Below are positions 16,741 through 25,350 of a DNA stretch of 64,000 bases, one piece after another. Within the stretch, counting starts at the first letter, position 1. Every line of letters starts with the position of its first letter. A model generated the notes under the pieces. It searched no databases, was not told the DNA's origin, and saw only the letters and a program-made list of their open reading frames with translations. Location of the stretch: NCBI RefSeq assembly GCF_042681825.1, contig NZ_JBHUGH010000013.1, forward strand, positions 1-64,000, in the 5' to 3' direction. Source of the stretch: Halodurantibacterium flavum. Lineage in GTDB: Bacteria > Pseudomonadota > Alphaproteobacteria > Rhodobacterales > Rhodobacteraceae. The translations under genes and the position numbers were made by a program.

Positions 16741-18776
16741 GCGGGCCGGCCCCGCCGCTGGGCCATGAGGACATCGGCACGGACGCTGCGGCTGATATCG
16801 GGCATCCGGCGCTGCAGCACGGCGTCGATCTGTTCCGCGACCCCGACCTGCGCGCCGCGGGCGTCGATATTGACGACCGGGCTGATGCTGCCCGCCGGTC
16901 CGCGGTCGATCATCCGCTTCGAGAGATCGTGCGGGATGACGGTGGTGCCGCGCGGCAGGTGCATGATCTCGCCGCCCTGCTCGTTGACGCGCGCCCATCC
17001 GCCGGGGGCGAAGCTGGTGCCGGCGGCGAAGGAGGGGCGCGGCATCGGCCGGGGGCTGGTGGCGGGGGCGAGCGCGGTGCCGAAGGCCGCACCCCAGAGC
17101 GACATGAAGGCCTGGTTGGCCAGCATCCGTGCAAAATCGTTCAGGAGGTTGCCGATCACGTCGCGCAGGGTGTTGGCGCCGGTCACGAGGTTCACGAAGG
17201 CGTTCTGCATGCTGTTCCTGACCGCCTCCATCCGCTCGCCGAGACCCGTGACCGAGTCCTTCAGCTGGTCGACACCGTCCCTTGCGGTCGCGGCCGATCC
17301 CCCGCCGCTGCCATCGCCGAGGGCGGCCAGCGCATCGTTGAGCCGGTTGGCCGCATCGCTGCCGTCCTCGACCTCCTCCCGGGCCCTGGCCAGCACCTCG
17401 CGCAGCGCCGCGATGCTCTCCATCGGGCGTGCCGCTGCGCGGTTCAGCGCGTCGGCAGCGGCTTCGGATGCGAGGGCAAGTCCGCGCAGTTCCCGCTCGG
17501 TATCCGCGAAGCCGCTGGCTTCGCGGCTGCTGGCCATCAGTCCTTGATATGCGGCCTGCATGCCCGGGATGAACCGCAGGGCCGGGGCGATCCGGGCCGT
17601 GAAGTCGGCCCATCGCTCTGCCATGACCGAAAGCGCGCTGACAAAGTTCGCCTTGAGCGTCTGCCATGCCGCATCGAGAGAGGCGACGAGCGCCTTTCCC
17701 CGCAGAACCATGCGGTCCCAGACCTCCCGCGCAACATCGCCCAGAAGCTCCATCGCCTCGCCGAACCCGCCTGCGGCATGAACCAGCCGGCTGAACTGGT
17801 AGATCAGCTCGCCCGCGGCCACGACCAGCAGGCCGATGCCGGTGCTGATGATCGCGGCGCGCAAAAGATACATGCCGACCGTCAGGCCGGCGGCAGCCGC
17901 GCGCGCTGCAACAAAGGCGGCTACCCAGCGGCCGGCCATGAACGCCGCCAGCGGCACGACGTAAGAGACGATCCGCCCGAGATTGTCGGCCAGCAGGATC
18001 AGCCCCTCCGCGAGCGTCGCCGATCCCTGTACCGCCTGGTCGAAGGTCCCGACGAGGATCGTCATCGAGTTCCGGATCAGCACGACCGCATCGCCGATCG
18101 TCGCCGGCATGGAGGCCGCCTCCTCGCGGAGCTGTTCGAGGCTGCCCGAGAGCGCGTCGTAGATCACCTGGCTGGTGATCTTCCCCTCGCTGCCCAGGCG
18201 CCGCAATTCGTTGGTCGTGACACCCAGATGCGCGGCCAGCAACTCGCTGAGCCGGCCCCCGTTCGCGATCACCGTGTTGAGATTGTCCCCGGAGAGCTTG
18301 CCGAGCGCCATGGCCTTGGAAAGCGCATTCGTCACGCTTTCCGCGCGCTGGCCGCGGGCGCCGCTGACCACGAGCGCGTTGTTGAGCGCCTCGGTATAGT
18401 CGAGCTGCTGCCGGGTCGAATAGCCGAGCTCCCGGAGCGAGGTCGCGTTGGCGAGGAAACTCTCCGCCGTCTGGCCGAGATCGCTGTAGGTGCGGCGCGC
18501 CATGTCGGCGATGCGGGCCATGACGGCGGGCGCCCGGTCCATCTCGCCCACGGCCAGGCCCACGCGCGCCTGCATGTCCGACCAGCTGTCCGCCATGCCC
18601 ATGACCGCACGGCCGCCGAAGGCGAGGCCGAAGGCGCCGGCCAGCTGGGTCGCGAGCCCGCGCATCTGCCGCACGAACCCGGCGGTCTGCGCCTGGGTCG
18701 CGCGCAACCCGCCCGTGAACTGGGTCGAGTCCAGCCGGAGCTGCGCGCGCATCTGGCCTACATACGACTCCGCCAT
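16737..18776 (-). CDS. tape measure protein
   Basis: 679 residues. The N-terminal block (LDSTQFTGGLRATQAQTAGFVRQMRGL... and LGQTAESFLANATSLRELGYSTRQQLDYTEALNNALVVSGARG, LSGDNLNTVIANGG) matches the TIGR02675-type tape-measure domain. Hydrophobic segments lie near residues 240-320, followed by coiled-coil regions. Lambda H is 853 residues, so the tail should be somewhat shorter. The start overlaps the end of the gpT-frame extension by 19 bases, as in lambda. Confidence 0.85.
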   Translation of the reverse strand: MAESYVGQMRAQLRLDSTQFTGGLRATQAQTAGFVRQMRGLATQLAGAFGLAFGGRAVMGMADSWSDMQARVGLAVGEMDRAPAVMARIADMARRTYSDLGQTAESFLANATSLRELGYSTRQQLDYTEALNNALVVSGARGQRAESVTNALSKAMALGKLSGDNLNTVIANGGRLSELLAAHLGVTTNELRRLGSEGKITSQVIYDALSGSLEQLREEAASMPATIGDAVVLIRNSMTILVGTFDQAVQGSATLAEGLILLADNLGRIVSYVVPLAAFMAGRWVAAFVAARAAAAGLTVGMYLLRAAIISTGIGLLVVAAGELIYQFSRLVHAAGGFGEAMELLGDVAREVWDRMVLRGKALVASLDAAWQTLKANFVSALSVMAERWADFTARIAPALRFIPGMQAAYQGLMASSREASGFADTERELRGLALASEAAADALNRAAARPMESIAALREVLARAREEVEDGSDAANRLNDALAALGDGSGGGSAATARDGVDQLKDSVTGLGERMEAVRNSMQNAFVNLVTGANTLRDVIGNLLNDFARMLANQAFMSLWGAAFGTALAPATSPRPMPRPSFAAGTSFAPGGWARVNEQGGEIMHLPRGTTVIPHDLSKRMIDRGPAGSISPVVNIDARGAQVGVAEQIDAVLQRRMPDISRSVRADVLMAQRRGRPA

Positions 18777-19428
18777 TCCTTCCAGGTCCTCTTCGGCAAG
18801 CTGTTGCTGAGGGCGCGCATCTCGGCGCGCAGTTCTTCCGGCGCGGGTCGCCCTTCGGGGCCGCGCAGGAGCTGTTCGAGGGGCGGTATCCTGGTCGCGC
18901 GGGACAGCATGGCGGTCAGCCAGGCCGCCTCGATCCGGGCCCGGGCTTCACCGCGGATGCGGGCCAGCGCGCCCTGCATCTGGATCACGTAGAGCCGCGG
19001 CGTGAGCCGCCAGAAGGCGTCCGGATCGAAGCCGTGTTCCACATGGGCCGCGAGCAGCCCCGCGAAGTCTAGGCGCGCCGGGCCCGCGCCCGGGTCTTTT
19101 TTGCGGGACCCTCCCCGTCCGGCGGGGGCACATCCGGGGCGGGCGGGGCTGCGGCCGCCATCGCCTCGGCCAGCGCCTCGGGCGCGGCCTGCAGCACATC
19201 GCCGGCATCCAGGAGCGTGGCCCCGGGCTGATGGCGCAGGAGCGCGCAATGGATCATCTGCCGCAGGTCGTTCATGCGGACCACCGCCCCCTCCTCGACG
19301 GCGGCCAGCACCTCGAGCGCGGGACGGCCCGTCACCTCCTCGAAGGCGCAGAGCGCGTTGAAGTCGAGGCAGATCACCCAGATCCGCCCGTTGCACGGCA
19401 CGCGGATCTCTCCCCTGATGGCGGCCAT
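18758..19428 (-). CDS. tail assembly chaperone fusion gpGT (by -1 frameshift)
   Basis: Frame 0 (19428-19069, 119 residues: MAAIRGEIRVPCNGRIWVICLDFNAL...) encodes gpG and ends at TAG 19069. A slip of -1 at the heptamer A_AAA_AAG (19102-19096) moves ribosomes into the frame that runs to 18758, adding about 113 residues (GAGPARLDFAGLLAAHVEHGFDPDAFWRLTPRLY...). This reproduces lambda gpG/gpGT, where the T part binds the tail tube and the G part the tape measure. Order, overlap with the tape-measure start and a canonical slippery site all agree. Confidence 0.8.
19069..19428 (-). CDS. tail assembly chaperone gpG
   Basis: Unshifted product, 119 residues. Residues 14-60 (GRIWVICLDFNALCAFEEVTGRPALEVLAAVEEG) are the ordered part; the C-terminus is Ala/Pro-rich and basic (KKTRARARRA). 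It acts with gpGT on the tape measure during tail assembly. It is preceded by the tail tube gene, two bases away. Confidence 0.75.
   Translation of the reverse strand: MAAIRGEIRVPCNGRIWVICLDFNALCAFEEVTGRPALEVLAAVEEGAVVRMNDLRQMIHCALLRHQPGATLLDAGDVLQAAPEALAEAMAAAAPPAPDVPPPDGEGPAKKTRARARRA
19096..19102 (-). promoter_or_regulatory. programmed -1 frameshift site A_AAA_AAG
   Basis: On the minus strand the zero-frame codons are GCA AAA AAG ACC. The heptamer A AAA AAG is a classic bacterial slippery sequence (also used in dnaX). Moving back one base continues as GAC CCG into the long gpT frame, with no stop for 113 codons. Confidence 0.8.
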
Positions 19429-19430
19429 GA

Positions 19431-19859
19431 TCAGTTGCCCCCTTCGGCGATGATCTCGCCGTTGATCCGGAAGCCGATGGTCGCGGTCGCCTTGCCGTTC
19501 ACCGGCGCGCTGCGGCCATAGGACTTGACCCAGGCGGCCCAGAGCTCGGGCGTGCCTCCGGCCGGCGTGATCTCGAGCTGGATCAGCTCGCCCGTGCGCC
19601 GCAGCTCGCGCAGCAGCACGTCCTGGTCGTTGCCGGGGATGTAATCGACCGGCACGGTCATGGTGCCGTTGTCGGTCAGCCCGGGGATGAACTCCTTCGT
19701 CCGGTTCGGGCTGTCATGGCTGGTGGCCTCGATCTCGTCGACCTCGCCCGCCGGCAGCTCGAAATCCCCCGGCCCGATCAATGTGGTCCAGGCAGGGGTC
19801 GCGCCCCGCCCGATCCGGATCCGGGCCCCGTAGCCCAGGCCCACGCCCGTGAAACTCAT
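19431..19859 (-). CDS. major tail tube protein (gpV-like)
   Basis: 142 residues from ATG 19859. The sequence (GDFELPAGEVDEIEATSHDSPNRTKEFIPGLTDNGTMTVPVDYIPGNDQDVLLREL) is the typical tail-tube fold, with the conserved DSPNRTKEFIPGL-type loop. It forms the hexameric rings of the non-contractile tail. Lambda V is longer (246) because it has an extra C-terminal Ig domain, which is absent here. It lies between the gpU-like gene and gpG as in lambda. Confidence 0.85.
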   Translation of the reverse strand: MSFTGVGLGYGARIRIGRGATPAWTTLIGPGDFELPAGEVDEIEATSHDSPNRTKEFIPGLTDNGTMTVPVDYIPGNDQDVLLRELRRTGELIQLEITPAGGTPELWAAWVKSYGRSAPVNGKATATIGFRINGEIIAEGGN

Positions 19860-19873
19860 CTCGATCTCCTCTG

Positions 19874-20293
19874 TCAGGAAGGAAGGGGGGCCGACCAGTG
19901 CCAGGTCAGCTCGAATGTCAGTTGCAGCGTGCCCACGCGCTGCGCGCCCTCGCCGTTGACGCTGACCTGCACCTCGCGCAGCTCGATCAGCCGCAACACC
20001 GTCAGGAGCGCCCCGGTCAGCGCATCGCCGATCGCGGCCTCGTCCTCGTCGAGTTCGTCTTCCAGCCCGTCCTGGCCGAGGCGCTTGACGACCACGACCA
20101 GCGTCGTGACCCGCTCGACCGTGCCATGGGAGACGAGGCGGCTGCGTTCGACCGGCGTCGCGACCGCGATCGCCGGCAGGGACCGGGCGTCGATGTTCTG
20201 CGCCCAGGCATTCAGGAACGTGAAGCGCCGGAAGCGCGGCGCCTCCCGGAGCGCGTCCCGCGCCCGGGTGCGGATCTCGCGCCGGGGATGCAT
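19874..20293 (-). CDS. tail terminator (gpU-like)
   Basis: 139 residues starting MHPRREIRTRARDALR. It has the layout of minor tail protein U: helix, AWAQNIDARSLPAIAVATPVE strand region, VTTLVVVVKRLG, then an acidic loop (LEDELDEDEAAIGDAL). It would cap the tail tube and join it to the head. Its start overlaps the upstream stop at 20293. Similarity is judged by pattern and gene order; lambda U is 131 residues, close to this length. Confidence 0.65.
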   Translation of the reverse strand: MHPRREIRTRARDALREAPRFRRFTFLNAWAQNIDARSLPAIAVATPVERSRLVSHGTVERVTTLVVVVKRLGQDGLEDELDEDEAAIGDALTGALLTVLRLIELREVQVSVNGEGAQRVGTLQLTFELTWHWSAPLPS

Positions 20294-20616
20294 CAGGCGC
20301 GCTCCTCTTCCAGCTCGCAGAGCCAGAAGGCATCGCCGGCGGGCGAGCCGCCGGGCTGGGCATTGACGATCTCGTAGACCTTGCCATTGCCCGGCTCGAT
20401 CCGGTCGCCGCGCGCGACCTCCGGCACCAGGTCCCGGCGCACGCGCCAGGTGGGCGCCACGATCAGCACCGCCCGCCCGTCGCTGTCGGTCACCTCGATC
20501 GGCGTCTCGCGGAAGACCGAAGCCACGGTCCGCGGTTCTTCGAGCGCCGGGCGGAAGAGCACCGGCGCCCCGAAGATCTCCGTGAGCAGCCCGGCCATGC
20601 CGTCGAACGGGGGCAT
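20293..20616 (-). CDS. head-tail joining protein (gpFII-like)
   Basis: 107 residues; lambda FII is 117. Beta-rich sequence: APVLFRPALEEPRTVASVFRETPIEVTDSDGRAVLIVAPTWRVRRDL and DRIEPGNGKVYEIVNAQPGG, matching the small adaptor proteins that provide the tail attachment site. It lies four bases after the major capsid gene and overlaps the gpU-like gene start, as expected for the lambda module. No gpFI-like gene lies between capsid and this gene. Confidence 0.65.
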   Translation of the reverse strand: MPPFDGMAGLLTEIFGAPVLFRPALEEPRTVASVFRETPIEVTDSDGRAVLIVAPTWRVRRDLVPEVARGDRIEPGNGKVYEIVNAQPGGSPAGDAFWLCELEEERA

Positions 20617-20620
20617 GGCG

Positions 20621-21643
20621 TCAGTTCGAGCTGTGCACCCGCACCACGAGGCGCGGCCGCTTGTTCACGGGCAGGATGTTCGCCTCGGTCATGAGGTCGA
20701 TCCAGCGCCCCTTGGGATCGAGGAGCTGGCGCGCATAGATCGGCTGGCCGATCGTGTTCGCGGCCTCCAGCAGATCGGCCGGCGCGCCATAGGTCCGGAA
20801 CGTGTCCATGGTCCCGAGCGGGAAGGCGGTGCCTTCCTGGGCGGGCACGAGCCGTTCGGAGGCGCCGGTCGCAAGGGTGACCGAGCCGATATATTCCTCG
20901 AAGACGAGGCCTCCGAAGGGGAAGCGGCGGCGGACATCCTCGCGCAGGGGCTGGGCGCCGCTGGCGGTGTAATACTTGTAGGCCTCCTCGACCTTCGGAT
21001 GCCCGATCAGCTTGTCGAAGAATTCCGGGCTGACCAGCACATGGATGCCGGACATGGATTCGCCCTTGAGCTCCTCCTCGATATGGCGCGACACCTCGCG
21101 GCACTTGGCCTGGACATTGGTCCCGGCGGTTCCCAGCAGGAAATCCACCGAGAGCTGCTCGAGCGAGAACTCGGTGAAGTAGTTGTAGAGCGTGACCCCT
21201 GCCCCGTCCTTCACGATGCCGCGGAGCGCGTTCATCTCCATGTATTCGCGGGTGGCGGCATGCTTGCGGCGCATGAGCGCGAGCTTGCGCGCCATGACCT
21301 CCGCCAGCGGATCGGCCTGCGCCACGGCGCCGAGCGCCGGCTGGCCCTGCACATCGGCGACGGTGATCACGTCGTCATGCGGGATATGCGGCAGGGCGAA
21401 GGAGCGCATCGAGCGGCCCTCGCGGCGGCCGACCGTGGCCGGCGCGCCCCAGGGGCGGGTCGGCAGGAGCGACAGGATGCCCTCGTATTGCTCGATGATC
21501 ACGCTGCGCTGCGTGACGCCCTCGAACTGGAAGAGGCCCATCTGGCCGAGGCGGGTATAGAGGTTCGGCAGGATGTTGATGGCCTGCGTCATCTCCGCGA
21601 GGGAATAGCCCCCCGCGTCGAACGGGTTGCGCGTGATCGACAT
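20621..21643 (-). CDS. major capsid protein (gpE-like)
   Basis: 340 residues; lambda E is 341. Blocks such as RNPFDAGGYSLAEMTQAINILPNLYTRLGQMGLF at the N-terminus, RSVIIEQYEGILSLLP, and SGIHVLVSPEFFDKLIGHPKVEEAYKYY are those of the lambda-type capsid family (PF03864). It forms the icosahedral shell together with the decoration protein upstream. It is followed closely by the head-tail joining gene. Confidence 0.9.
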   Translation of the reverse strand: MSITRNPFDAGGYSLAEMTQAINILPNLYTRLGQMGLFQFEGVTQRSVIIEQYEGILSLLPTRPWGAPATVGRREGRSMRSFALPHIPHDDVITVADVQGQPALGAVAQADPLAEVMARKLALMRRKHAATREYMEMNALRGIVKDGAGVTLYNYFTEFSLEQLSVDFLLGTAGTNVQAKCREVSRHIEEELKGESMSGIHVLVSPEFFDKLIGHPKVEEAYKYYTASGAQPLREDVRRRFPFGGLVFEEYIGSVTLATGASERLVPAQEGTAFPLGTMDTFRTYGAPADLLEAANTIGQPIYARQLLDPKGRWIDLMTEANILPVNKRPRLVVRVHSSN

Positions 21644-21668
21644 GTTCGGATCTCCTGGAAAAAGGGGC

Positions 21669-22067
21669 TCAGGCCGCGTCGCGGACGACGATGCCGAGGG
21701 CGGTGAGCTGCGCGAGCTTGGCGGTGCGCTTGGCCGTGTCGTCGACGCTCGGGTCGAAGACGATCTCCGCCGAGGACAGGATGGCGGGCCCGCGGCGGAT
21801 CACGACCGCGCTGCGGTCGCCGTCGCTGGCATCGACATGCTCGATGAGCACGGCGGCCGCGACCTGGTCGCCGATATCGGGGCTGCCGGCGGCGTTGCGC
21901 GACAGGCGGTACTTGCCGGCATTGGCACCGGAGGTGATCAGCCCGAGGATTGCGCCGAGCGGATAGTCGGTGCCGGCGAGAAGCGTGACCGCTTCCCGGG
22001 TGTAGTTCTTCTCCAGGTCATACTTCAGGAGATCGCCCTCGGTGGGCGCCTTCACGAGAGGGGCCAT
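21669..22067 (-). CDS. head decoration protein (gpD-like)
   Basis: 132 residues; lambda D is 110. The start MAPLVKAPTEGDLLKYDLEKNYTREAVTLLAG and the later AVLIEHVDASDGDRSAVVIRRGPAIL match the gpD family of trimeric capsid cement proteins. It lies 25 bases before the capsid gene. Decoration trimers stabilise the expanded head. The internal KYRLSRNAAGSPDIGDQVAAAVL region supports the fold. Confidence 0.8.
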   Translation of the reverse strand: MAPLVKAPTEGDLLKYDLEKNYTREAVTLLAGTDYPLGAILGLITSGANAGKYRLSRNAAGSPDIGDQVAAAVLIEHVDASDGDRSAVVIRRGPAILSSAEIVFDPSVDDTAKRTAKLAQLTALGIVVRDAA

Positions 22068-22147
22068 CGCTTCATCCTTTCAATGGCAGGGGAACTCCAC
22101 GGCGCCCGTCGCTGTGGAGGGGGTGACCGCCCCGGAACCGGGGCAGG

Positions 22148-22214
22148 CGAGATCAGGGCCGCGTTACCGCGGCGAGGTCAGGGCTGCGTTACCCGCGGCG
22201 AGATCAGTGCCGCG
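22148..22214. repeat. tandem repeat of about 26 bp spanning the protease stop
   Basis: Two near-identical units (22148-22172 and 22173-22198) and a truncated third (22199-22214) share CGAGATCAGGGC-type starts and GCGTTACC centres. The third contains the stop codon of the S49 protease gene, so the repeats probably arose by duplication of the gene end. Confidence 0.7.
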
Positions 22215-23625
22215 CGGCCGCCGTCTGGGCGTCGGCCATGCGCTTCGTCGCCGCGACCAGCGGGCTTTCCTTGCGCAGGCCCCCGGCGGCCGGGGGGTTG
22301 TGCGCCTGGATGTCCGCCCCGTCGGCCCGGGCCGCGAGGCTGGTCAGCACCGACTGGCGCAGCGCATCGGCACTGAGCCCGCGCCGGAGCGCATCGGCGA
22401 CATCGACCGTGACGCCGAGCCGCGCGGCCTGCTGGCCGATCTCGACCAGCGCCGCCACCTGGGCGACGGGAAGCTGCCCGGGCACCGCCGCGCCTTCGGC
22501 CGGCGCCGTAGGGGCCACCGGTGCAGCGGGGGCAGCGGGGGCCGGTGCTGCGACCGCGGACGCGGCTTCCGGCGCGGATGTGGGCGCGAGGGTGGGCGTG
22601 GGTTCCGCTGCCGCGGGGGCCGCCGCCTGCTGATCGGGGGTCGGGGTATCCATCGGGGTATTCTCCTCTGCTGCGGCCGCCAGCGCGGCCGGGGATCGTG
22701 CCGCCCGGGGACGGCTGGCTTCCGCCACGAAGGCGGTGAAGGCGCTGCGCATGTCCGAAACCTCGTCGGCGAGACCCGCCGCGACCGCATCCGCGCCCCG
22801 GTAGACCTGCGCCTCGGTGGCGAGCGCCGCCGCATGCGTCAGCCGACCCGCGCGCCCTGCGGCGACGGTGGCGGCAAAGAGGTCGCGGGTTCTCCCGACC
22901 CGGGCCTGCATGTCGGCGCGCACATCGGGCGGCATCGCCTCGAAGGGATTGCCATCGACCTTGTGTGCGCCTGCATGGATCAGCGTGATGGCGATCCCGC
23001 GATCGGCGAGCGCCTGGCTGTGATCCGCATGGACCCAGAGCACGCCGATGCTGCCCGCCTCGCCCGTCCGGGGCAGGATGATCCGGTCGGCCTGGCTTGC
23101 CAGCGCATAGCCGCCGGACAGGGCCGCCTCGGCCACGAAGGCCCAGACCGGTTTCTGCGCCCGCACCGCCCGGATCGTGTCGCAGAGATCGAATACCCCC
23201 GCGACCTCGCCCCCATAGCTGTCCACCTCCAGCGCGATGCCCCGGACCACCGGGTCCTCCGCCGCCGCGAGGATCTGCGCCGTGAGGCCTTCATAGGACG
23301 TGGTGCCAGAGGACTCGCCGATCCATTCCCCGCGATGCACCAGCGTGCCCGTGGCCTCGATCACCGCGATCCCGTCGCGGATCTGGTAGAGCCGCTGGCC
23401 CCGGACGCGCGCCCGGGTGCCGACGCTGTCGGCGAGGATCGAGGCGCGCTCGCCCACCCGGCCCGCCCGGGCGAGCCGGTCCTCGGGCAGCCCGTCAAGG
23501 CCGCGCAATTCGATCGCGCCGTTGACGATCCGCGGCCCGAGGCCTGCGAGGAACGCACCCCCCTTGGAGGGATCGACCAGGAGCGGGGTTCCGAACACCC
23601 GCTGTGCAATCATCGGATAGCTCAT
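22204..23625 (-). CDS. S49 head maturation protease with C-terminal scaffold (gpC/Nu3-like)
   Basis: 473 residues. The N-terminal 290 residues are an SppA/S49 peptidase: ALEVDSYGGEVAGVFDLCDTIR, then AEAALSGGYALASQAD with the nucleophilic serine in SGGY, and AGSIGVLWVHADHSQALADRGI. Residues 320-473 are Ala/Pro-rich and helical (QQAAAPAAAEPTPTLAPTSAPEA), as in the scaffold domain that lambda also makes separately as Nu3. No internal start stands out. It overlaps the portal gene stop (ATGA at 23622). Confidence 0.85.
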   Translation of the reverse strand: MSYPMIAQRVFGTPLLVDPSKGGAFLAGLGPRIVNGAIELRGLDGLPEDRLARAGRVGERASILADSVGTRARVRGQRLYQIRDGIAVIEATGTLVHRGEWIGESSGTTSYEGLTAQILAAAEDPVVRGIALEVDSYGGEVAGVFDLCDTIRAVRAQKPVWAFVAEAALSGGYALASQADRIILPRTGEAGSIGVLWVHADHSQALADRGIAITLIHAGAHKVDGNPFEAMPPDVRADMQARVGRTRDLFAATVAAGRAGRLTHAAALATEAQVYRGADAVAAGLADEVSDMRSAFTAFVAEASRPRAARSPAALAAAAEENTPMDTPTPDQQAAAPAAAEPTPTLAPTSAPEAASAVAAPAPAAPAAPVAPTAPAEGAAVPGQLPVAQVAALVEIGQQAARLGVTVDVADALRRGLSADALRQSVLTSLAARADGADIQAHNPPAAGGLRKESPLVAATKRMADAQTAAARH

Positions 23626-25124
23626 GTCCCCTCTCCGTTCCGCCGGCGTTCCTCTTCCTCTTCGTCGTCCTCGCCGAGCGCGTCGCGCTCCTCCGGATCC
23701 TCGCGGTCGCGCCGGCCCCCCGGGGCCCCGCCGGTTCCTGGCGCGGCAACCCTGCCCGGTTCGATCCCGAGCCGGCGTTCACGCGCCCGGTCGGCCGCGA
23801 TCTGCACGTCGACTTCCTCGGCGTCGTAGCCCCGCTCGCTGATCGCCTGGGACCGGCTCTTCAGCCCGGCGCCGATCTCCTCGATCTCGGCCCGGATGTC
23901 CTTCAGCGGATCGACCCATTGCCAGCGCGGCGGCAGCCAGTCGCAGGCCACGTAATCCCGGCGCTTCTTCCCGTAGCCCGGGAGCCGCACCGCCCCGGAC
24001 AGCACCGCCAGATCGACGAAGCGCTCCCAGATCGGGCGGCACATCTGGAAGACCAGGACCGAATGCTGGAAGGCCTCGATGCGCCGGCGGAACTCCATCA
24101 GCGCGGTCCGCGCATTCGAGAAGTTCGCCTTCACCATGTCCTGCGACAGATGCGCATAAGGGATGCCGAGGGCGGCCGAGACCTGCAGCAGCGTCCGGTA
24201 CTGGAACGGCTCATAGGTGCTGCCCGAATCCGCCGGATCCGCCGTCGTCACCTTCTCGTTCGGATCGAGGCGGACGATCTGCCCCGGCGAGACCTCGGTC
24301 ACCGGGTCCTCGCCCTGGAGCGGATCGTTGCCGTCGCTTTCCGAGGTCACGAAGATCGCGTACATCGCCGCGACCTTCTTCCGGTCCAGTTCCGCATCGT
24401 CATACTGGTCGAGCAGGAAGAGCTTCACGATCGCCGGCGCGAAGCGCGACACGCCCCGCAGCTGCCCGCTCTCGACCGGGTCGATGACATGCAGGACCTC
24501 GCTCGCCGGAACCCGGCTCGTCTCGTTGGAGAGCCCCGGTTCGGTCGCGTCGCCCGGATGGCGGCGATGGAAATGGTAGGCGATGCGGCGGCCGATCGCG
24601 TCGAACTCGATCCCCTGCCGGATCACCCGCCCGCCCTCGAGCACCTGGTTCAGCTCGATCGGCAGCATCTCCGAGGGCAGGAGCTGCAATTGCAGCGGCA
24701 CGACCAGCCCGTCTTCCGGACGGCGCGGACGCAGCCGGATGAAGCATTCGCCGGCGAGGAAGCATTCGCGCGCCGCCCGGCGCTGGATGCCGTAGAAATC
24801 CGTCAGCCCCTCGGCATCCGCCTCGTCGGTCCAGTCCTGCCAGAGCCGCTGCAGCTCGGCCTTGCGCTTCGGCTGGGCGATCAGCGAGGAGGGCTTGATG
24901 CCGGTGCCGATGCAGTTCGCGGCCCAGCTGTCGAGCGCCCCATGGGCATAGCCGTTGTTGCGCACCAGGTAGCGCGCCCGCGCCGTCACGTTCGGACCGG
25001 CCGCCGCGAGGAGCGTGTTGACATGGGCGCGGGTCGTCGGAAAGCCGCGCAGCCGCCGGTTACCCTGCGCCGCGTCGAACCCGCCGACCCAGGCGCCGAG
25101 GCGCTGGCGGAGCGAACCGATCAT
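23622..25124 (-). CDS. portal protein (gpB-like, lambda family)
   Basis: 500 residues; lambda B is 533. Conserved blocks: VTARARYLVRNNGYAHGALDSWAANCIGTGIKP near residue 48, GLTDFYGIQRRAARECFLAGECFIRLRPR near 105, HVIDPVESGQLRGVSRFAPAI near 210, and ALGIPYAHLSQDMVKANFSNARTALMEF near 320, all typical of PF05136 portals. The C-terminus is very acidic (DREDPEERDALGEDDEEEEE). It forms the dodecameric channel for DNA entry. Confidence 0.9.
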   Translation of the reverse strand: MIGSLRQRLGAWVGGFDAAQGNRRLRGFPTTRAHVNTLLAAAGPNVTARARYLVRNNGYAHGALDSWAANCIGTGIKPSSLIAQPKRKAELQRLWQDWTDEADAEGLTDFYGIQRRAARECFLAGECFIRLRPRRPEDGLVVPLQLQLLPSEMLPIELNQVLEGGRVIRQGIEFDAIGRRIAYHFHRRHPGDATEPGLSNETSRVPASEVLHVIDPVESGQLRGVSRFAPAIVKLFLLDQYDDAELDRKKVAAMYAIFVTSESDGNDPLQGEDPVTEVSPGQIVRLDPNEKVTTADPADSGSTYEPFQYRTLLQVSAALGIPYAHLSQDMVKANFSNARTALMEFRRRIEAFQHSVLVFQMCRPIWERFVDLAVLSGAVRLPGYGKKRRDYVACDWLPPRWQWVDPLKDIRAEIEEIGAGLKSRSQAISERGYDAEEVDVQIAADRARERRLGIEPGRVAAPGTGGAPGGRRDREDPEERDALGEDDEEEEERRRNGEGT

Positions 25125-25348
25125 CAGAGATCCTTCACCGCGTAAGTGCCGCGCGCCCGGCGCCGCGGGCGCCCCTCCATCCCGGCGATGCGCCGTTCCA
25201 GATCCGCGACCGCCGCGGCCAGATCCGCATCGGTCGCGTAATCGACCCGCTCGCCATTGATCGAGGCGGAGCGTACCCCGCGCCAGCGGATATCCTGAAG
25301 GGCCGCGAGCCGCGCCTTCATCTGCAGCAGTTGCGCATCATCGGTCAT
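25124..25348 (-). CDS. head-tail joining / head completion protein (gpW-like)
   Basis: 74 residues from ATG 25348, chosen because GGAG lies five bases upstream; a GTG at 25354 that overlaps the terminase stop is an alternative. The pattern LLQMKARLAALQDIRWRGVRSASINGERVDYATDADLAAAVADLERRI is that of lambda gpW (68 residues), which closes the filled head. It sits between terminase and portal exactly as in lambda, and its stop meets the portal start. Confidence 0.8.
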   Translation of the reverse strand: MTDDAQLLQMKARLAALQDIRWRGVRSASINGERVDYATDADLAAAVADLERRIAGMEGRPRRRARGTYAVKDL

Positions 25349-25350
25349 GA

